Notes under the pieces: model-generated
The model's input: the letters and a program-made list of their open reading frames with translations, nothing else
Databases searched by the model: none
What the model was told of the DNA's origin: nothing
Made by a program: the position numbers and the translations under genes
Shown here: in pieces, positions 50,223-58,349 of the stretch
Position numbering within the stretch: position 1 is the first letter of the stretch
How the letters are laid out: each line of letters opens with the position of its first letter
Assembly: GCA_016192425.1 (NCBI GenBank)
Contig: JACPUE010000026.1
Location: forward strand, 61,280 to 125,279
Length of the DNA: 64,000 bases
Direction of reading: 5' to 3'
Source of the DNA: Burkholderiales bacterium
GTDB lineage: Bacteria; Pseudomonadota; Gammaproteobacteria; Burkholderiales; Burkholderiaceae_C

Positions 50223-50804
50223 TCACTTGATGCCCAGCAAGGCATCCTTGAGCTTCCAGTCGGCGGGGGTCTGGCCAAACCAGATCGACATCAGCGCCTT
50301 GAAAAAGGCCGGGTCCTTGAACGGTTCGGCCTGCAGCTTGCCTTTGGCCCAGATGCTCAGGCCCTTGGCAGGATCCCATTCTAGGGCGCACACGTCGCCG
50401 GGGGCAAAGGACTTGTTGGCCGCAAAAATGTCGCCCATCCTGATCATGCCGGGGATGATCTTGGACATCTCGTTCTTGGGCGTGTTGTCCTCGATGCCGC
50501 GGGTCAGCAGCTTGCCGAAGTCGGCGGAGTTGATTTCGCGCAGAAAGGTCATGGTCAGGCGCTTGGGGCCGGGCGCGGCGATCAGCTCGTCCAGCGACTT
50601 GACCGGCTGCGTGGTGTACAGGTCGCCCACATACACCTTGAAAGGGCCCTTGTAGCGGATGCCTGCACCGTTGAGCTGCAGCTTGGTGCCTGCAATGGTG
50701 ATGTTGTCTTCCACCTTGATGCCGGCGATTTCCATGGACGCCAGTGCGGTTGTGCCCCAGCAAAGGCCAGCGGCCAGGAAAAGGGCGTGCAATGCTCTGC
50801 GCAT
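50223..50804 (-). CDS. Chalcone isomerase-like family exported protein
   Basis: A 193-residue protein with a signal peptide (LHALFLAAGLCWGTTALA). The mature part matches the bacterial chalcone-isomerase-like family: LQLNGAGIRYKGPFKVYVGD, then LYTTQPVKSLDELI, KRLTMTFLREINSADFGKLL, and a C-terminal KALMSIWFGQTPADWKLKDA. The fold binds fatty-acid-like or flavonoid ligands; in bacteria it is usually non-catalytic and periplasmic. ATG 50804 follows AGGAG closely; an in-frame GTG lies at 50816. It is transcribed alone, with a strong terminator, and a 12-bp palindrome sits 18 bases upstream of the start. Confidence 0.85.
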   Translation of the reverse strand: MRRALHALFLAAGLCWGTTALASMEIAGIKVEDNITIAGTKLQLNGAGIRYKGPFKVYVGDLYTTQPVKSLDELIAAPGPKRLTMTFLREINSADFGKLLTRGIEDNTPKNEMSKIIPGMIRMGDIFAANKSFAPGDVCALEWDPAKGLSIWAKGKLQAEPFKDPAFFKALMSIWFGQTPADWKLKDALLGIK

Positions 50805-50822
50805 AGGACTCCTCACAAAAAA

Positions 50823-50834
50823 GAACGATCGTTC
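50823..50834. promoter_or_regulatory. Palindrome GAACGATCGTTC upstream of the chalcone-isomerase-like gene
   Basis: A perfect 12-bp palindrome of the type bound by TetR/AcrR-family repressors, within the expected promoter/leader of the minus-strand gene. No tetR-like gene is encoded in the window, so the regulator would act from elsewhere. Confidence 0.5.
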
Positions 50835-50977
50835 GCTTAATGAAACAAATTGTGCCGGTCTCGGTGGCGGTGCGCATCAGGGTTTCCCTGGGGGTGGGCG
50901 GGGGCATTGCGGGATGGGGTGTCCCCGGCGCGTGCGGCGCCGCGCTGTGCACCGGGCGCATTTGCTACACTGCACGC

Positions 50978-51061
50978 ATGTTCATCCACCGCGTGTTCAT
51001 CACAGGTCGCAGCGACCGGGGAGCCTGGCCCTGGCGCAAGCCTGTCTGCCTGAACACCTGA
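50978..51061 (+). CDS. trpL: Candidate trp leader peptide
   Basis: A 27-residue frame (MFIHRVFITGRSDRGAWPWR..., stop TGA at 51059) lies in the 5' leader of trpE. It contains two Trp codons separated by one Pro codon (WPW, residues 17-19), far above chance for Trp in so short a peptide. It ends 117 bases before the trpE start, just upstream of strong hairpins, which is the classical layout for ribosome-mediated attenuation. No clear ribosome-binding site is visible before its ATG. Confidence 0.55.
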   Translation: MFIHRVFITGRSDRGAWPWRKPVCLNT

Positions 51062-51064
51062 CCG

Positions 51065-51176
51065 GCACCCGGGAGCCTCCCGGCGTGCACCCTGGGCCCC
51101 GCAGCGGGCCTGACCCATGAACTGCGGTGCGCTCCCATCCAACGGGAAGCCGCCCCGCCCGAGCAGGGAGCCTCCC
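51065..51176 (+). promoter_or_regulatory. Structured trpE leader with a duplicated palindrome that overlaps the trpE ribosome-binding site
   Basis: GCAC-CCGGGA...TCCCGG-GTGC folds into a strong hairpin (51065-51088) right after the leader peptide, and GGCCC/GGGCC forms a second (about 51095-51110). The 11-mer GGGAGCCTCCC occurs at 51071-51081 and again at 51166-51176, where its GGGAG is the trpE ribosome-binding site. Each copy is self-complementary, so the two can pair with each other or fold separately. No T tract follows, so control may be at translation rather than by classical termination. Confidence 0.5.
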
Positions 51177-51178
51177 CC

Positions 51179-52678
51179 GTGATCACCGAACTTGAATTCC
51201 AAAGCCTTGCGCGCGAAGGCTATAACCGCATTCCGCTGATAGCGGAAGCCTTCGCCGACCTGGAAACCCCCTTGTCGCTGTACCTCAAGCTGGCGCACAC
51301 GCGCGACGGCGGCAAGTACAGCTTTTTGCTCGAGTCCGTGGTGGGCGGCGAGCGTTTTGGCCGCTACAGCTTCATCGGCCTGCCGGCGCGCACGCTGCTG
51401 CGTTCCCAGGGTTTTGGCGCCAACGCCGTGACCGAAGTGGTCACCGACGGCCAGGTGGTGGAGACCGCGCGCGGCAACCCGCTGGACTTTGTGCAGGCTT
51501 ACCAAAAGCGCTTCAAGGTGGCGCTGCGCCCCGGCCTGCCGCGTTTTTGCGGCGGCCTGGCGGGCTACTTCGGCTACGACGCCGTGCGCCATATCGAGAA
51601 GAAGCTGGAGAACACCTGCCCGCCCGACACCCTGGGCATGCCCGACATCCTGCTGCTGCAATGCGAGGAGCTGGCCGTCATCGACAACCTCTCGGGCAAG
51701 CTCTACCTCATCGTCTATGCCGACCCCGGCCAGAGCGAGGCCTATGCCCGCGGCAAGAAGCGCCTGCGCGAGCTCAAGGACCAGCTCAAGTATTCGGTCA
51801 GCGCCCCCGTGGTCAAGCCCACGGAAAGCCACCCCGCCCAGCGCAGCTTTGCCAAGCAGGACTACCTGGCCGCCGTGGAGCGCGCCAAGGAGCTGATCGC
51901 TGCGGGCGACTTCATGCAGGTGCAGGTGGGCCAGCGCATCCACAAGCGCTTCGAGGCCTCGCCGCTGTCGCTTTACCGCGCGCTGCGCTCGCTCAACCCC
52001 TCGCCCTACATGTATTACTACCACCTGGGCGATAGCTACGTGGTGGGCGCCAGCCCCGAAATCCTGGTGCGCCAGGAAAGCACGCCCGAGGGCCAGAAGG
52101 TCACCATCCGCCCGTTGGCAGGTACCCGCCCGCGCGGCGCCACGCCCGAGCTGGACAAGGCCGCCGAGGTGGAACTGGTGAACGACCCGAAGGAACGTGC
52201 CGAGCACGTGATGCTGATCGACCTGGCGCGCAACGACATCGGCCGCATCGCCAAGACCGGCAGCGTGAAGGTGACCGAGGCCTTTGTGGTGGAGCGCTAC
52301 AGCCACGTGATGCACATCGTGAGCAACGTCGAAGGCCTGCTGCACGACGGCATGACCAGCATGGACGTGCTCAAGGCCACCTTCCCGGCGGGCACGCTCA
52401 CCGGCGCGCCCAAGGTGCACGCCATGGAGCTGATCGACCAGCTCGAACCCGTCAAGCGCGGCGTGTATGGCGGCGCCTGCGGCTACCTGAGCTACGCGGG
52501 GGACATGGACCTGGCCATCGCCATCCGCACCGCCATCGTCAAGGACGGGCAGCTGTATGTGCAGGCCGCCGCCGGGGTGGTGGCCGATTCCGTGCCCGAG
52601 ATGGAGTGGCGCGAAACCGAGCACAAGGCCCGCGCCCTGCTGCGCGCTGCCGAACTCGTCGAGGAGGGCCTGGAATGA
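51179..52678 (+). CDS. trpE: Anthranilate synthase component I
   Basis: A 499-residue enzyme that makes anthranilate from chorismate with glutamine-derived ammonia. The chorismate-binding domain is complete: SPYMYYYHLGDSYVVGASPE, IRPLAGTRPRGATPELD, LIDLARNDIGRIA, VERYSHVMHIVSNVEG, TFPAGTLTGAPKVHAMELID and a C-terminal YGGACGYLSYAGDMDLAIAI. The start is a GTG at 51179 behind GGGAG; the N-terminal ITELEFQSLAREGYNRIPLI is the family's beginning. It heads the trp cluster and overlaps the chorismate mutase gene (ATGA). Confidence 0.96.
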   Translation: MITELEFQSLAREGYNRIPLIAEAFADLETPLSLYLKLAHTRDGGKYSFLLESVVGGERFGRYSFIGLPARTLLRSQGFGANAVTEVVTDGQVVETARGNPLDFVQAYQKRFKVALRPGLPRFCGGLAGYFGYDAVRHIEKKLENTCPPDTLGMPDILLLQCEELAVIDNLSGKLYLIVYADPGQSEAYARGKKRLRELKDQLKYSVSAPVVKPTESHPAQRSFAKQDYLAAVERAKELIAAGDFMQVQVGQRIHKRFEASPLSLYRALRSLNPSPYMYYYHLGDSYVVGASPEILVRQESTPEGQKVTIRPLAGTRPRGATPELDKAAEVELVNDPKERAEHVMLIDLARNDIGRIAKTGSVKVTEAFVVERYSHVMHIVSNVEGLLHDGMTSMDVLKATFPAGTLTGAPKVHAMELIDQLEPVKRGVYGGACGYLSYAGDMDLAIAIRTAIVKDGQLYVQAAAGVVADSVPEMEWRETEHKARALLRAAELVEEGLE

Positions 52679-53010
52679 CCCGCGCCATTGCCAAGGTGCA
52701 GCACTGCCAGGACATGCAGGACGTGCGCCGCCACATCGACGCACTGGACGACGTGCTCGTGCCCCTGCTGGTGGAACGCAGCGGCTACATGACGCAGGCC
52801 GCCCGCATCAAGCAGGCCGCCTCCCAGGTGCGCGACGAAGAGCGCATCGAAACCATCGTGCAGCGCGTGCGCCAGCGCGCCACGCAGGAGGGGGGCGACC
52901 CCGACGTGATCGAGGCCATCTACCGCAGCATGATGGAGGCCTACATCGACTTTGAACACCGCGAGTTCGCGCGCCTGCGCGCCACCGCTTCGCAAGGGAG
53001 CCAGCCATGA
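52675..53010 (+). CDS. Chorismate mutase, AroQ class (monofunctional)
   Basis: A 111-residue all-helical protein of the AroQ/PchB type: [35 protein letters not shown] with the active-site Arg and Lys, [20 protein letters not shown] and a final helix with [16 protein letters not shown]. It converts chorismate to prephenate for phenylalanine and tyrosine. It sits between trpE and trpG with ATGA overlaps on both sides, so it competes for the same substrate as its two neighbours. No signal peptide, so not the secreted type. Confidence 0.88.
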   Translation: MTRAIAKVQHCQDMQDVRRHIDALDDVLVPLLVERSGYMTQAARIKQAASQVRDEERIETIVQRVRQRATQEGGDPDVIEAIYRSMMEAYIDFEHREFARLRATASQGSQP

Positions 53011-53579
53011 AGCTCTTGATGATCGATAACTACGACAGCTTCACCTACAACATCGTCCAGTATTTCGGCGAGCTGGGCGCGCAGGTGGAGGTGTTCCGCA
53101 ACGACGAAATCACGCTCGAAGGCATTGCGGCGCGTGCGCCCGAGCGGCTGGTGGTCTCGCCCGGCCCCTGCTCGCCGCTGGAGGCGGGCATCTCGGTGGC
53201 GGCCATCCAGCACTTTGCGGGCAAGCTGCCCATTCTGGGCGTGTGCCTGGGGCACCAGAGCATTGGCGCGGCCTATGGCGGCAAGATCGTGCGCGCGCAG
53301 CAGCTCATGCATGGCAAGACCAGCGTCATCACCACCACGCAAAAGGGCGTGTTCGCGGGCCTGCCCGAGAAGTTCACGGTGAACCGCTACCACTCGCTGG
53401 CCATCGAGCGCGCCAGCTGCCCCGAGGTGCTGGAGATCACCGCCTGGACGGAGGACGGCGAGATCATGGGCGTGCGCCACAAAGAGCTGGCCATTGAGGG
53501 CGTGCAGTTCCACCCCGAGAGCATCCTCACCGAGCACGGCCACGCGATGCTGCGCAACTTCCTGGAGCAGCGGCCATGA
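53007..53579 (+). CDS. trpG: Anthranilate synthase component II (glutamine amidotransferase)
   Basis: A 190-residue class-I glutamine amidotransferase supplying ammonia to Trp[21 protein letters not shown] opens the family; the nucleophile Cys is in [11 protein letters not shown] near residue 79, the His/Glu dyad in [14 protein letters not shown] near 170. MHGKTS and NRYHSLAIE are also conserved. It may serve para-aminobenzoate synthesis as well, as in many bacteria with a single trpG/pabA. The start overlaps the chorismate mutase stop. Confidence 0.96.
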   Translation: MKLLMIDNYDSFTYNIVQYFGELGAQVEVFRNDEITLEGIAARAPERLVVSPGPCSPLEAGISVAAIQHFAGKLPILGVCLGHQSIGAAYGGKIVRAQQLMHGKTSVITTTQKGVFAGLPEKFTVNRYHSLAIERASCPEVLEITAWTEDGEIMGVRHKELAIEGVQFHPESILTEHGHAMLRNFLEQRP

Positions 53580-53662
53580 CAGCCTTGCAGCAGCCCCCGC
53601 TGTACTTTTGTGCAGCGGGCTGCTGGCATATCCCCATGCCGATCGCCCGATCGACACCCTGA
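53576..53662 (+). other. trpG-trpD gap with hairpin and a possible 28-codon coupled ORF
   Basis: An ATG overlapping the trpG stop (ATGA) opens 28 codons ([17 protein letters not shown]...). The same bases can fold through CCCGCTG and CAGCGGG around a TTTTG loop, so an mRNA hairpin is an equally good explanation. No similarity is recognised. trpD has its own start 26 bases later. Confidence 0.25.
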
Positions 53663-53687
53663 TTCCTTTCCCTGCGGAGAACGCACC

Positions 53688-54722
53688 ATGCCCATCACCC
53701 CCCAGGAAGCGCTGCAGCGCACCATCGAGCACCGCGAAATCTTCCATGACGAGATGCTGCATCTCATGCGCCTGATCATGGGCGGCGAGATGTCGCCCGT
53801 GATGACCGCGGCCATCGTCACCGGCCTGCGCGTGAAGAAGGAAACCATCGGCGAGATCACCGCCGCCGCGCAGGTGATGCGCGAGTTCTCCACCAAGGTG
53901 CATGTGCAGGACACCGCGCACATGGTGGACATCGTGGGTACGGGCGGCGACGGCGCCCACACCTTCAACATCTCCACCTGCGCCATGTTCGTGGCCGCCG
54001 CCGCCGGGGCCAAGGTCAGCAAGCACGGCGGGCGCAGCGTCTCCAGCAAGAGCGGCAGCGCCGATGCGCTGGAGGCGCTGGGCGTGCACATCAACCTCAA
54101 GCCCGAGCAGATCGCGCAGTGCATCGCCGAGATCGGCATCGGCTTCATGTTCGCGCCCAACCACCACCCTGCCATGAAGAACGTGGCCCCTGTGCGCAAG
54201 GAGCTGGGCGTGCGCACCATCTTCAACATCCTGGGGCCGCTGACCAACCCGGCGGGGGCGCCCAACATCCTCATGGGCGTGTTCCACCCCGACTTGGTGG
54301 GCATCCAGGTGCGCGCGCTGCAGCGCCTGGGCGCCGAGCATGCCGTGGTGGTCTATGGCCGCGACGGCATGGACGAGGTGAGCCTGGGCGCCGCCACGCT
54401 GGTGGGTGAACTCAAGAACGGCGAGATCACCGAGTACGAAATCCACCCCGAGGACTTCGGCCTGCAGATGGCCAGCAACCGCGCGCTCAAGGTGGAAACG
54501 CCCGAGCAGTCGCGCGACATGCTGTTGCGCGTGCTGGCGGGCGATGCGGGCCCTGCGTGCGAGATCGTGTGCCTCAACGCCGGTGTCGCGCTGTACGCCG
54601 CCAACGTGGTGCCCACCATGGCCGAGGGCATTGCCAAGGCGCGCGCCGCCATCGACTCGGGCGCGGCCAAAGCCAAGCTCGATCAGCTCGTCACGCGCAC
54701 GCACGCCCTTGCCGCGGCCTGA
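53688..54722 (+). CDS. trpD: Anthranilate phosphoribosyltransferase
   Basis: A 344-residue enzyme that joins anthranilate to phosphoribosyl pyrophosphate. The PRPP-binding loop [18 protein letters not shown] (near residues 80-97), [52 protein letters not shown] and [11 protein letters not shown] are all intact. The start [17 protein letters not shown] at 53688 is preceded by GCGGAGA. Separated from trpG by 108 bases, and followed by a repeat copy rather than directly by trpC. Confidence 0.96.
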   Translation: MPITPQEALQRTIEHREIFHDEMLHLMRLIMGGEMSPVMTAAIVTGLRVKKETIGEITAAAQVMREFSTKVHVQDTAHMVDIVGTGGDGAHTFNISTCAMFVAAAAGAKVSKHGGRSVSSKSGSADALEALGVHINLKPEQIAQCIAEIGIGFMFAPNHHPAMKNVAPVRKELGVRTIFNILGPLTNPAGAPNILMGVFHPDLVGIQVRALQRLGAEHAVVVYGRDGMDEVSLGAATLVGELKNGEITEYEIHPEDFGLQMASNRALKVETPEQSRDMLLRVLAGDAGPACEIVCLNAGVALYAANVVPTMAEGIAKARAAIDSGAAKAKLDQLVTRTHALAAA

Positions 54723-54729
54723 GATGGAG

Positions 54730-54851
54730 AACAACCCCCTGAGCCGCTGCGCGGCTTCCCCCTTCTCTCACGCTTCGCGTGGGAAGGGGGACGACGCCAG
54801 CGCGGCGGGGCGGCCCTTGCGCGGCGTCTGCTGGTCTCGGCCGCGCCGGGC
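54730..54851 (+). repeat. 130-bp GC-rich repeat, copy 2 (between trpD and trpC)
   Basis: It starts ACAACCCCCTGAGCCG and continues TTCTCTCACGCTTCGCGTGG, AGGGGGACGACGCC, GCGGCGGGGCGGCCCTTGCG to GCCGCGCCGGGC. The central arms differ from copies 1 and 3 by compensating changes (CACGCTTCGCGTG here; CGCAGCGCTGCG there), so the stem-loop is kept while the sequence drifts. Confidence 0.75.
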
Positions 54852-54892
54852 TCATTGGCCACGAATGGCGCACAACGCCATGGAGCACTGAG

Positions 54893-55033
54893 GTGTGGCA
54901 AGACCCTGGCCTGTGGATAGCGCTGGGCGTCTCGGCGCTGTTCATCGTGGCGGGGCTGGTCATGCACCGCGTGTTCATCAAGATTCTGAAACAGCCCCCT
55001 GAAGGGGCCGACAAGGCAGATCCCCATGAGTGA
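54893..55033 (+). CDS. Small single-helix membrane protein upstream of trpC
   Basis: A 46-residue frame from a GTG at 54893 (GGAG seven bases before) to a stop 8 bases inside trpC. One hydrophobic helix ([20 protein letters not shown]) is followed by a charged tail ([17 protein letters not shown]). A longer frame from 54779 would read through the repeat and is less likely. The overlap with trpC suggests coupling. No family recognised. Confidence 0.5.
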   Translation: MWQDPGLWIALGVSALFIVAGLVMHRVFIKILKQPPEGADKADPHE

Positions 55034-55826
55034 CATCCTGAACCAAATCGTCGCCGTCAAGCACGAAGAAGTCGCCGCGGCGAAAAAGCGCATGCCGCTG
55101 GCCGCTATGCGGGCCGACGCCGAAAGCCGCGTGCTCACGCGCGATTTCGAGGGCGCGCTGCGCGCAAAAATCGCCCAGGGCCAGGCAGCCGTGATTGCCG
55201 AGATCAAGAAGGCCAGCCCGAGCAAGGGCGTGATCCGCGCCGACTTCATCCCCGCCGACATCGCGCAGAGCTACGCCGAGGGCGATGGCACGGTCAGCGC
55301 AGCCTGCCTCTCGGTGCTGACGGACAAGCAGTTCTTCCAAGGCAGTGTGGACTACCTCAAGCAGGCGCGCGCGAGCTGCCAGTTGCCCGTGCTGCGCAAG
55401 GACTTCCTCGTGGACGCCTACCAGGTGTACGAGGCCCGCGCCATGGGCGCCGACGCCATCCTGCTGATCGCCGCCTGCCTGGATGACGCGCAGATGGCGG
55501 ACTTTGAAGCCATCGCGCGCGGCCTGGACATGGCCGTTCTGGTGGAGGTGCACGACCGCGCCGAACTGGAGCGCGCGCTCCAGCTCAAGACCCCGCTGGT
55601 GGGCATCAACAACCGCAACCTGCGCACCTTCGAGGTCACGCTCGACACCACGCTGGGCATGCTTGCCGACGTTCCCAAGGACCGCCTGCTGGTGACCGAA
55701 TCGGGCATCCTCGTGCCGAGCGATGTGAAGACCATGCGCGACGCGGGTGTGCACGCCTTCCTGGTGGGCGAGGCCTTTATGCGCGCCCCCGAGCCAGGGC
55801 TGGAGCTCGCCAAGCTGTTCGCGTAG
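55026..55826 (+). CDS. trpC: Indole-3-glycerol-phosphate synthase
   Basis: A 266-residue TIM-barrel enzyme of tryptophan synthesis. It has the family motifs [20 protein letters not shown] (catalytic Lys), [76 protein letters not shown] and VTESGI. trpF, trpB and trpA are not in the window, so the pathway is split. It is coupled to the small membrane protein gene before it. A repeat element begins at its stop codon. Confidence 0.96.
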   Translation: MSDILNQIVAVKHEEVAAAKKRMPLAAMRADAESRVLTRDFEGALRAKIAQGQAAVIAEIKKASPSKGVIRADFIPADIAQSYAEGDGTVSAACLSVLTDKQFFQGSVDYLKQARASCQLPVLRKDFLVDAYQVYEARAMGADAILLIAACLDDAQMADFEAIARGLDMAVLVEVHDRAELERALQLKTPLVGINNRNLRTFEVTLDTTLGMLADVPKDRLLVTESGILVPSDVKTMRDAGVHAFLVGEAFMRAPEPGLELAKLFA

Positions 55827-55880
55827 CTATGAAAATGATAGCTGATTGCGCTTATTGAATAAGCGCTGGAGGCAATTTTG
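55827..55880 (+). repeat. Dispersed palindromic element, copy 4 (trpC-ung gap)
   Basis: The most complete intergenic copy: GCTATGAAAATGATAGCTGA, TTGCGCTTATTGAATAAGCG, CTGGAGGCAATTTTG. TTGCGCTTATT and AATAAGCG form an inner inverted repeat. Its GGAGG is the ribosome-binding site of ung. Confidence 0.8.
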
Positions 55881-56600
55881 ACCACCAATGATCCACAGGG
55901 TGCATCCACGCAGTTGCAGAGCAGCGATCCCGCCGACTGGCCCGTGGCGCCGGGCTGGCAGCCGCTGGTGCAGGACTTCTTCGCCAGCGCGCAGGGGCGC
56001 AAGCTGCGGGGCTTTCTGCAGGCGCGGCTGGAGGCCGGGGCCGCCATCTTCCCGCCGCGCCCGCTGCGCGCGCTGGAGCTGACCCCGCCCGAGGAGGTGC
56101 GCGTGGTCATCCTGGGGCAAGACCCCTACCACGGCCGGGGCCAGGCCGAGGGGCTGGCGTTCTCGGTGGCGCCCGGCGTGGCGCTGCCGCCCTCGCTACG
56201 CAACATCTTCAAGGAACTGCAGCGCGACCTGGGCACGCCCCCGCCCGCCTGGCCGCAGCCCGGCGGCAGCCTGGTGAAATGGGCACAAAACGGCGTGCTG
56301 CTGCTCAACACCACGCTCACGGTGGAAGAAGGCCAGCCCGCCAGCCACGCAGGCCAGGGCTGGGAAGTGCTGACCGACGCCGTGATCCGCCACGTGGCCC
56401 AGGGGCCGCGGCCCGTGGTCTTCATGCTGTGGGGCTCACACGCGCAAGGCAAGCGCGCCGTCATTCCACCCGACCGGGGGCACCTGGTGCTGTGCGCCAA
56501 CCACCCCTCGCCGCTGTCGGCGCTGCGCCCGCCGGTGCCTTTCATCGGCTGCGGGCATTTTGGGCAGGCACGGGCGTTTCGCGACAGGAACAGAAGTTGA
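55878..56600 (+). CDS. ung: Uracil-DNA glycosylase
   Basis: A 240-residue family-1 glycosylase that excises uracil from DNA. The water-activating loop VVILGQDPYHGRGQAEGLAF (catalytic Asp near residue 81), QNGVLLLNTTLTVEEGQPAS and the minor-groove loop NHPSPLSAL are intact. The best start is a TTG at 55878 preceded by GGAGG, both lying inside the palindromic element; the nearby ATG at 55888 is in another frame. It is probably cotranscribed with trpC. Confidence 0.93.
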   Translation: MTTNDPQGASTQLQSSDPADWPVAPGWQPLVQDFFASAQGRKLRGFLQARLEAGAAIFPPRPLRALELTPPEEVRVVILGQDPYHGRGQAEGLAFSVAPGVALPPSLRNIFKELQRDLGTPPPAWPQPGGSLVKWAQNGVLLLNTTLTVEEGQPASHAGQGWEVLTDAVIRHVAQGPRPVVFMLWGSHAQGKRAVIPPDRGHLVLCANHPSPLSALRPPVPFIGCGHFGQARAFRDRNRS

Positions 56601-56737
56601 CATTTGCGGATCGCAAGGGAAGCGTGAAATTTGCTGGTGCTTGCCATCCCGACAAGAGCGCTGCGTGGCACCAAATCATTTACGGGTGTTCTCAATAGGC
56701 CGTCGCGCCTGTCTTGCAAGCGGTAAGTGCCAGCGCA

Positions 56738-57442
56738 TCAACCCGCACGCTGCGCAGGCAGCGCCCCCGCCGTGCCGCACACGGGAAACCGCTGCTTCAG
56801 CTCGGCGGCAGACATGGTCTCGGCCAGGTCGATGTTGCGCACGATGGGGATGTACTCGCCCGGTTCCGCAAAGCGCATCAGCGTGGTGATGGCCTGCCGG
56901 GTGCTGCCACTCTTTTGGCACCCCGTCAGCTCGACCCCCAGGGTCAGTTCGCGCTTGCCGTCGTCCGTACCCTTCCAGGCCATGGCGCGCGTGCGCAAAG
57001 CCTGGAGTCGGGGCAGGGCGGTGGGGTCGATGCGCCACAGGTGCACGGTGGCCTGGGGGCTTTCGTGCTCGATGAGGGGACGCATTTCCGCACTGCTGTG
57101 CAATGCCTGCAGGGGGAGTTTTTCCTCCAGCCGCTCGGTGGTGGTGCTGCCGTTGGGCAGGTGCAGCTTGCGCGATACCGCTACCGTGAGAAAGGCGTTG
57201 TGGGGTGCCAGCTGCAGGCTGGGGCTGTGCACCACGGCTGCGCGCAAGGCGGCTGGTTCCAGTGCTTCCAGTGAGAGCTTGCGCAGTTTCCACAGCGATG
57301 AAACGGGCACGCTGCCGCAGCCCGCCAGCACGACGGCACCGGCCAGGGCCGTGGCGGAAAACCAGCGTGCAAACCGCTGGGGCGAACGGGCTGCACCCGC
57401 AGGGGAGGGGCTCTGGGCCGGAGTGTGAAGAACCTGTGGCAT
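56738..57442 (-). CDS. Lipoprotein of unknown function
   Basis: A 234-residue protein with a long positively charged start and a lipobox, GAVVLAGCGSVP, whose Cys (near residue 42) would be lipidated. The mature part contains WKLRKLSLEALEPAALRAAV, LHLPNGSTTTERLEEKLPLQ and HLWRIDPTALPRLQALRTRA, with no family I recognise. It is divergent from the DUF2975-XRE operon across a 68-base AT-rich region holding an 11-bp inverted repeat, so both may share control. It converges with ung; the 137-base gap between them holds nothing obvious. Confidence 0.75.
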   Translation of the reverse strand: MPQVLHTPAQSPSPAGAARSPQRFARWFSATALAGAVVLAGCGSVPVSSLWKLRKLSLEALEPAALRAAVVHSPSLQLAPHNAFLTVAVSRKLHLPNGSTTTERLEEKLPLQALHSSAEMRPLIEHESPQATVHLWRIDPTALPRLQALRTRAMAWKGTDDGKRELTLGVELTGCQKSGSTRQAITTLMRFAEPGEYIPIVRNIDLAETMSAAELKQRFPVCGTAGALPAQRAG

Positions 57443-57448
57443 GGTAAA

Positions 57449-57492
57449 AAATTTCTGTTCTGCAGTATATTATTATCGTTTAACAGAAATTT
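57449..57492. promoter_or_regulatory. Inverted repeat AAATTTCTGTT-N22-AACAGAAATTT in the divergent promoter
   Basis: Perfect 11-bp arms at 57449-57459 and 57482-57492 flank a 22-base AT-rich centre (with TATATTATTATC) between the lipoprotein and DUF2975 genes. The spacing, about three helical turns centre to centre, fits two dimers or a looped dimer. The XRE regulator in the rightward operon is the natural candidate ligand. The arms lie 7 bases from the lipoprotein start and 19 bases from the DUF2975 start. Confidence 0.7.
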
Positions 57493-57510
57493 AAGCAAAC
57501 ATCTTCTGCC

Positions 57511-58110
57511 ATGGCACATCCAACCTCTCTTGCGGCGTCCCCGGTGCATACGCGGGGTTTTCGGCGCCTGGTCTGGGCTTTGCTGGTGACCAGCTGGGGT
57601 ATTGCGCTGCTGGTGCTGGGCCTGTCCTTGCTGCGCTGGGCGGCCATTGGCCATACCGGCGGGTGGGTGGACTGGCTGCCGATGCCGGCACTGCCCCTGC
57701 CCGCCTTGCTGGCGGGGCTGAAGCCGCCCCCCACCATCGCCATGCACTGGCGCTGGCTGGGTGCGGGCCTGGAGTGCATTCCCGCCCTGACGCTGTTCTA
57801 TACCGTAGGGTGCGTGCACCGCATCTGCCGTGCCTTTTTGGCGGGGGCCGTGTTCGGGCCGGAGGTGGTGCGCGGGTTCCGGGGCCTGGGCTGGGGCTTT
57901 CTGGCCATGCTGGCAAGCTCGCTGGTGTACCAGGCGTCGGTCACGGCCCTGCTGTCCTGGCTGGCTTCGGGCCAGAGCGGCGGCCTGGTGGTGCTGGGCC
58001 TGGGGTCGTTTGAAATCAGCGTGCTGGTGGTGGGTTTGATGATGCTGCTGCTGGCCCATGTGCTGGCCGAGGGCAGCCGCCTGCAGGCCGAGGCCGATGC
58101 CTTTGTGTGA
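57511..58110 (+). CDS. DUF2975-type four-helix membrane protein
   Basis: A 199-residue protein with four hydrophobic helices (about 20-43, 86-105, 125-150, 160-185), including LVWALLVTSWGIALLVLGLS and EISVLVVGLMMLLLAHVLAE. The gap-and-motif pattern, above all the C-terminal 'HVLAEGSRLQAEADAFV', matches DUF2975 proteins, which are typically encoded directly before a YozG-like XRE regulator, as here. Function is unknown; such pairs may act as membrane sensor plus regulator. It ends in a GTGA overlap with a possible upstream start of the XRE gene. Confidence 0.8.
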   Translation: MAHPTSLAASPVHTRGFRRLVWALLVTSWGIALLVLGLSLLRWAAIGHTGGWVDWLPMPALPLPALLAGLKPPPTIAMHWRWLGAGLECIPALTLFYTVGCVHRICRAFLAGAVFGPEVVRGFRGLGWGFLAMLASSLVYQASVTALLSWLASGQSGGLVVLGLGSFEISVLVVGLMMLLLAHVLAEGSRLQAEADAFV

Positions 58111-58121
58111 CGGGGCTGTCG

Positions 58122-58349
58122 ATGGGCATTGTTGTCAAGCTGGACCAGATGCTGGTGTTGCGCAAGGTGAAGTCGCGCGACCTGGCGGCGCATGTGGGCA
58201 TCACCGAGGCCAACCTGTCCTTGCTCAAAAGCGGCAAGGTCAAGGGGGTGCGCTTTGAAACCCTGGCCGCCATTTGCGAATACCTGCAGTGCCAGCCGGG
58301 CGACCTGCTGGAGTGGGTACCGGGTGCAGAGGATGGTGCGGCACCATGA
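58122..58349 (+). CDS. XRE-family small regulator (YozG-like)
   Basis: A 75-residue helix-turn-helix protein: MGIVVKLDQMLVLRKVKSRD, LAAHVGITEANLSLLKSGKV and KGVRFETLAAICEYLQCQPG, DLLEW. It aligns from its first residues with YozG-type regulators, so ATG 58122 was preferred to the GTG at 58107. It is coupled to the DUF2975 gene before it and overlaps the next gene (ATGA). It probably binds the inverted repeat upstream of the operon, and its activity may be set by the membrane partner. Confidence 0.88.
   Translation: MGIVVKLDQMLVLRKVKSRDLAAHVGITEANLSLLKSGKVKGVRFETLAAICEYLQCQPGDLLEWVPGAEDGAAP

Noticed and set aside
53576..53662. Functional peptide gene between trpG and trpD
   Set aside because: The start overlap is attractive, but the bases also form a hairpin and no coding bias is evident; kept only as a low-confidence feature.
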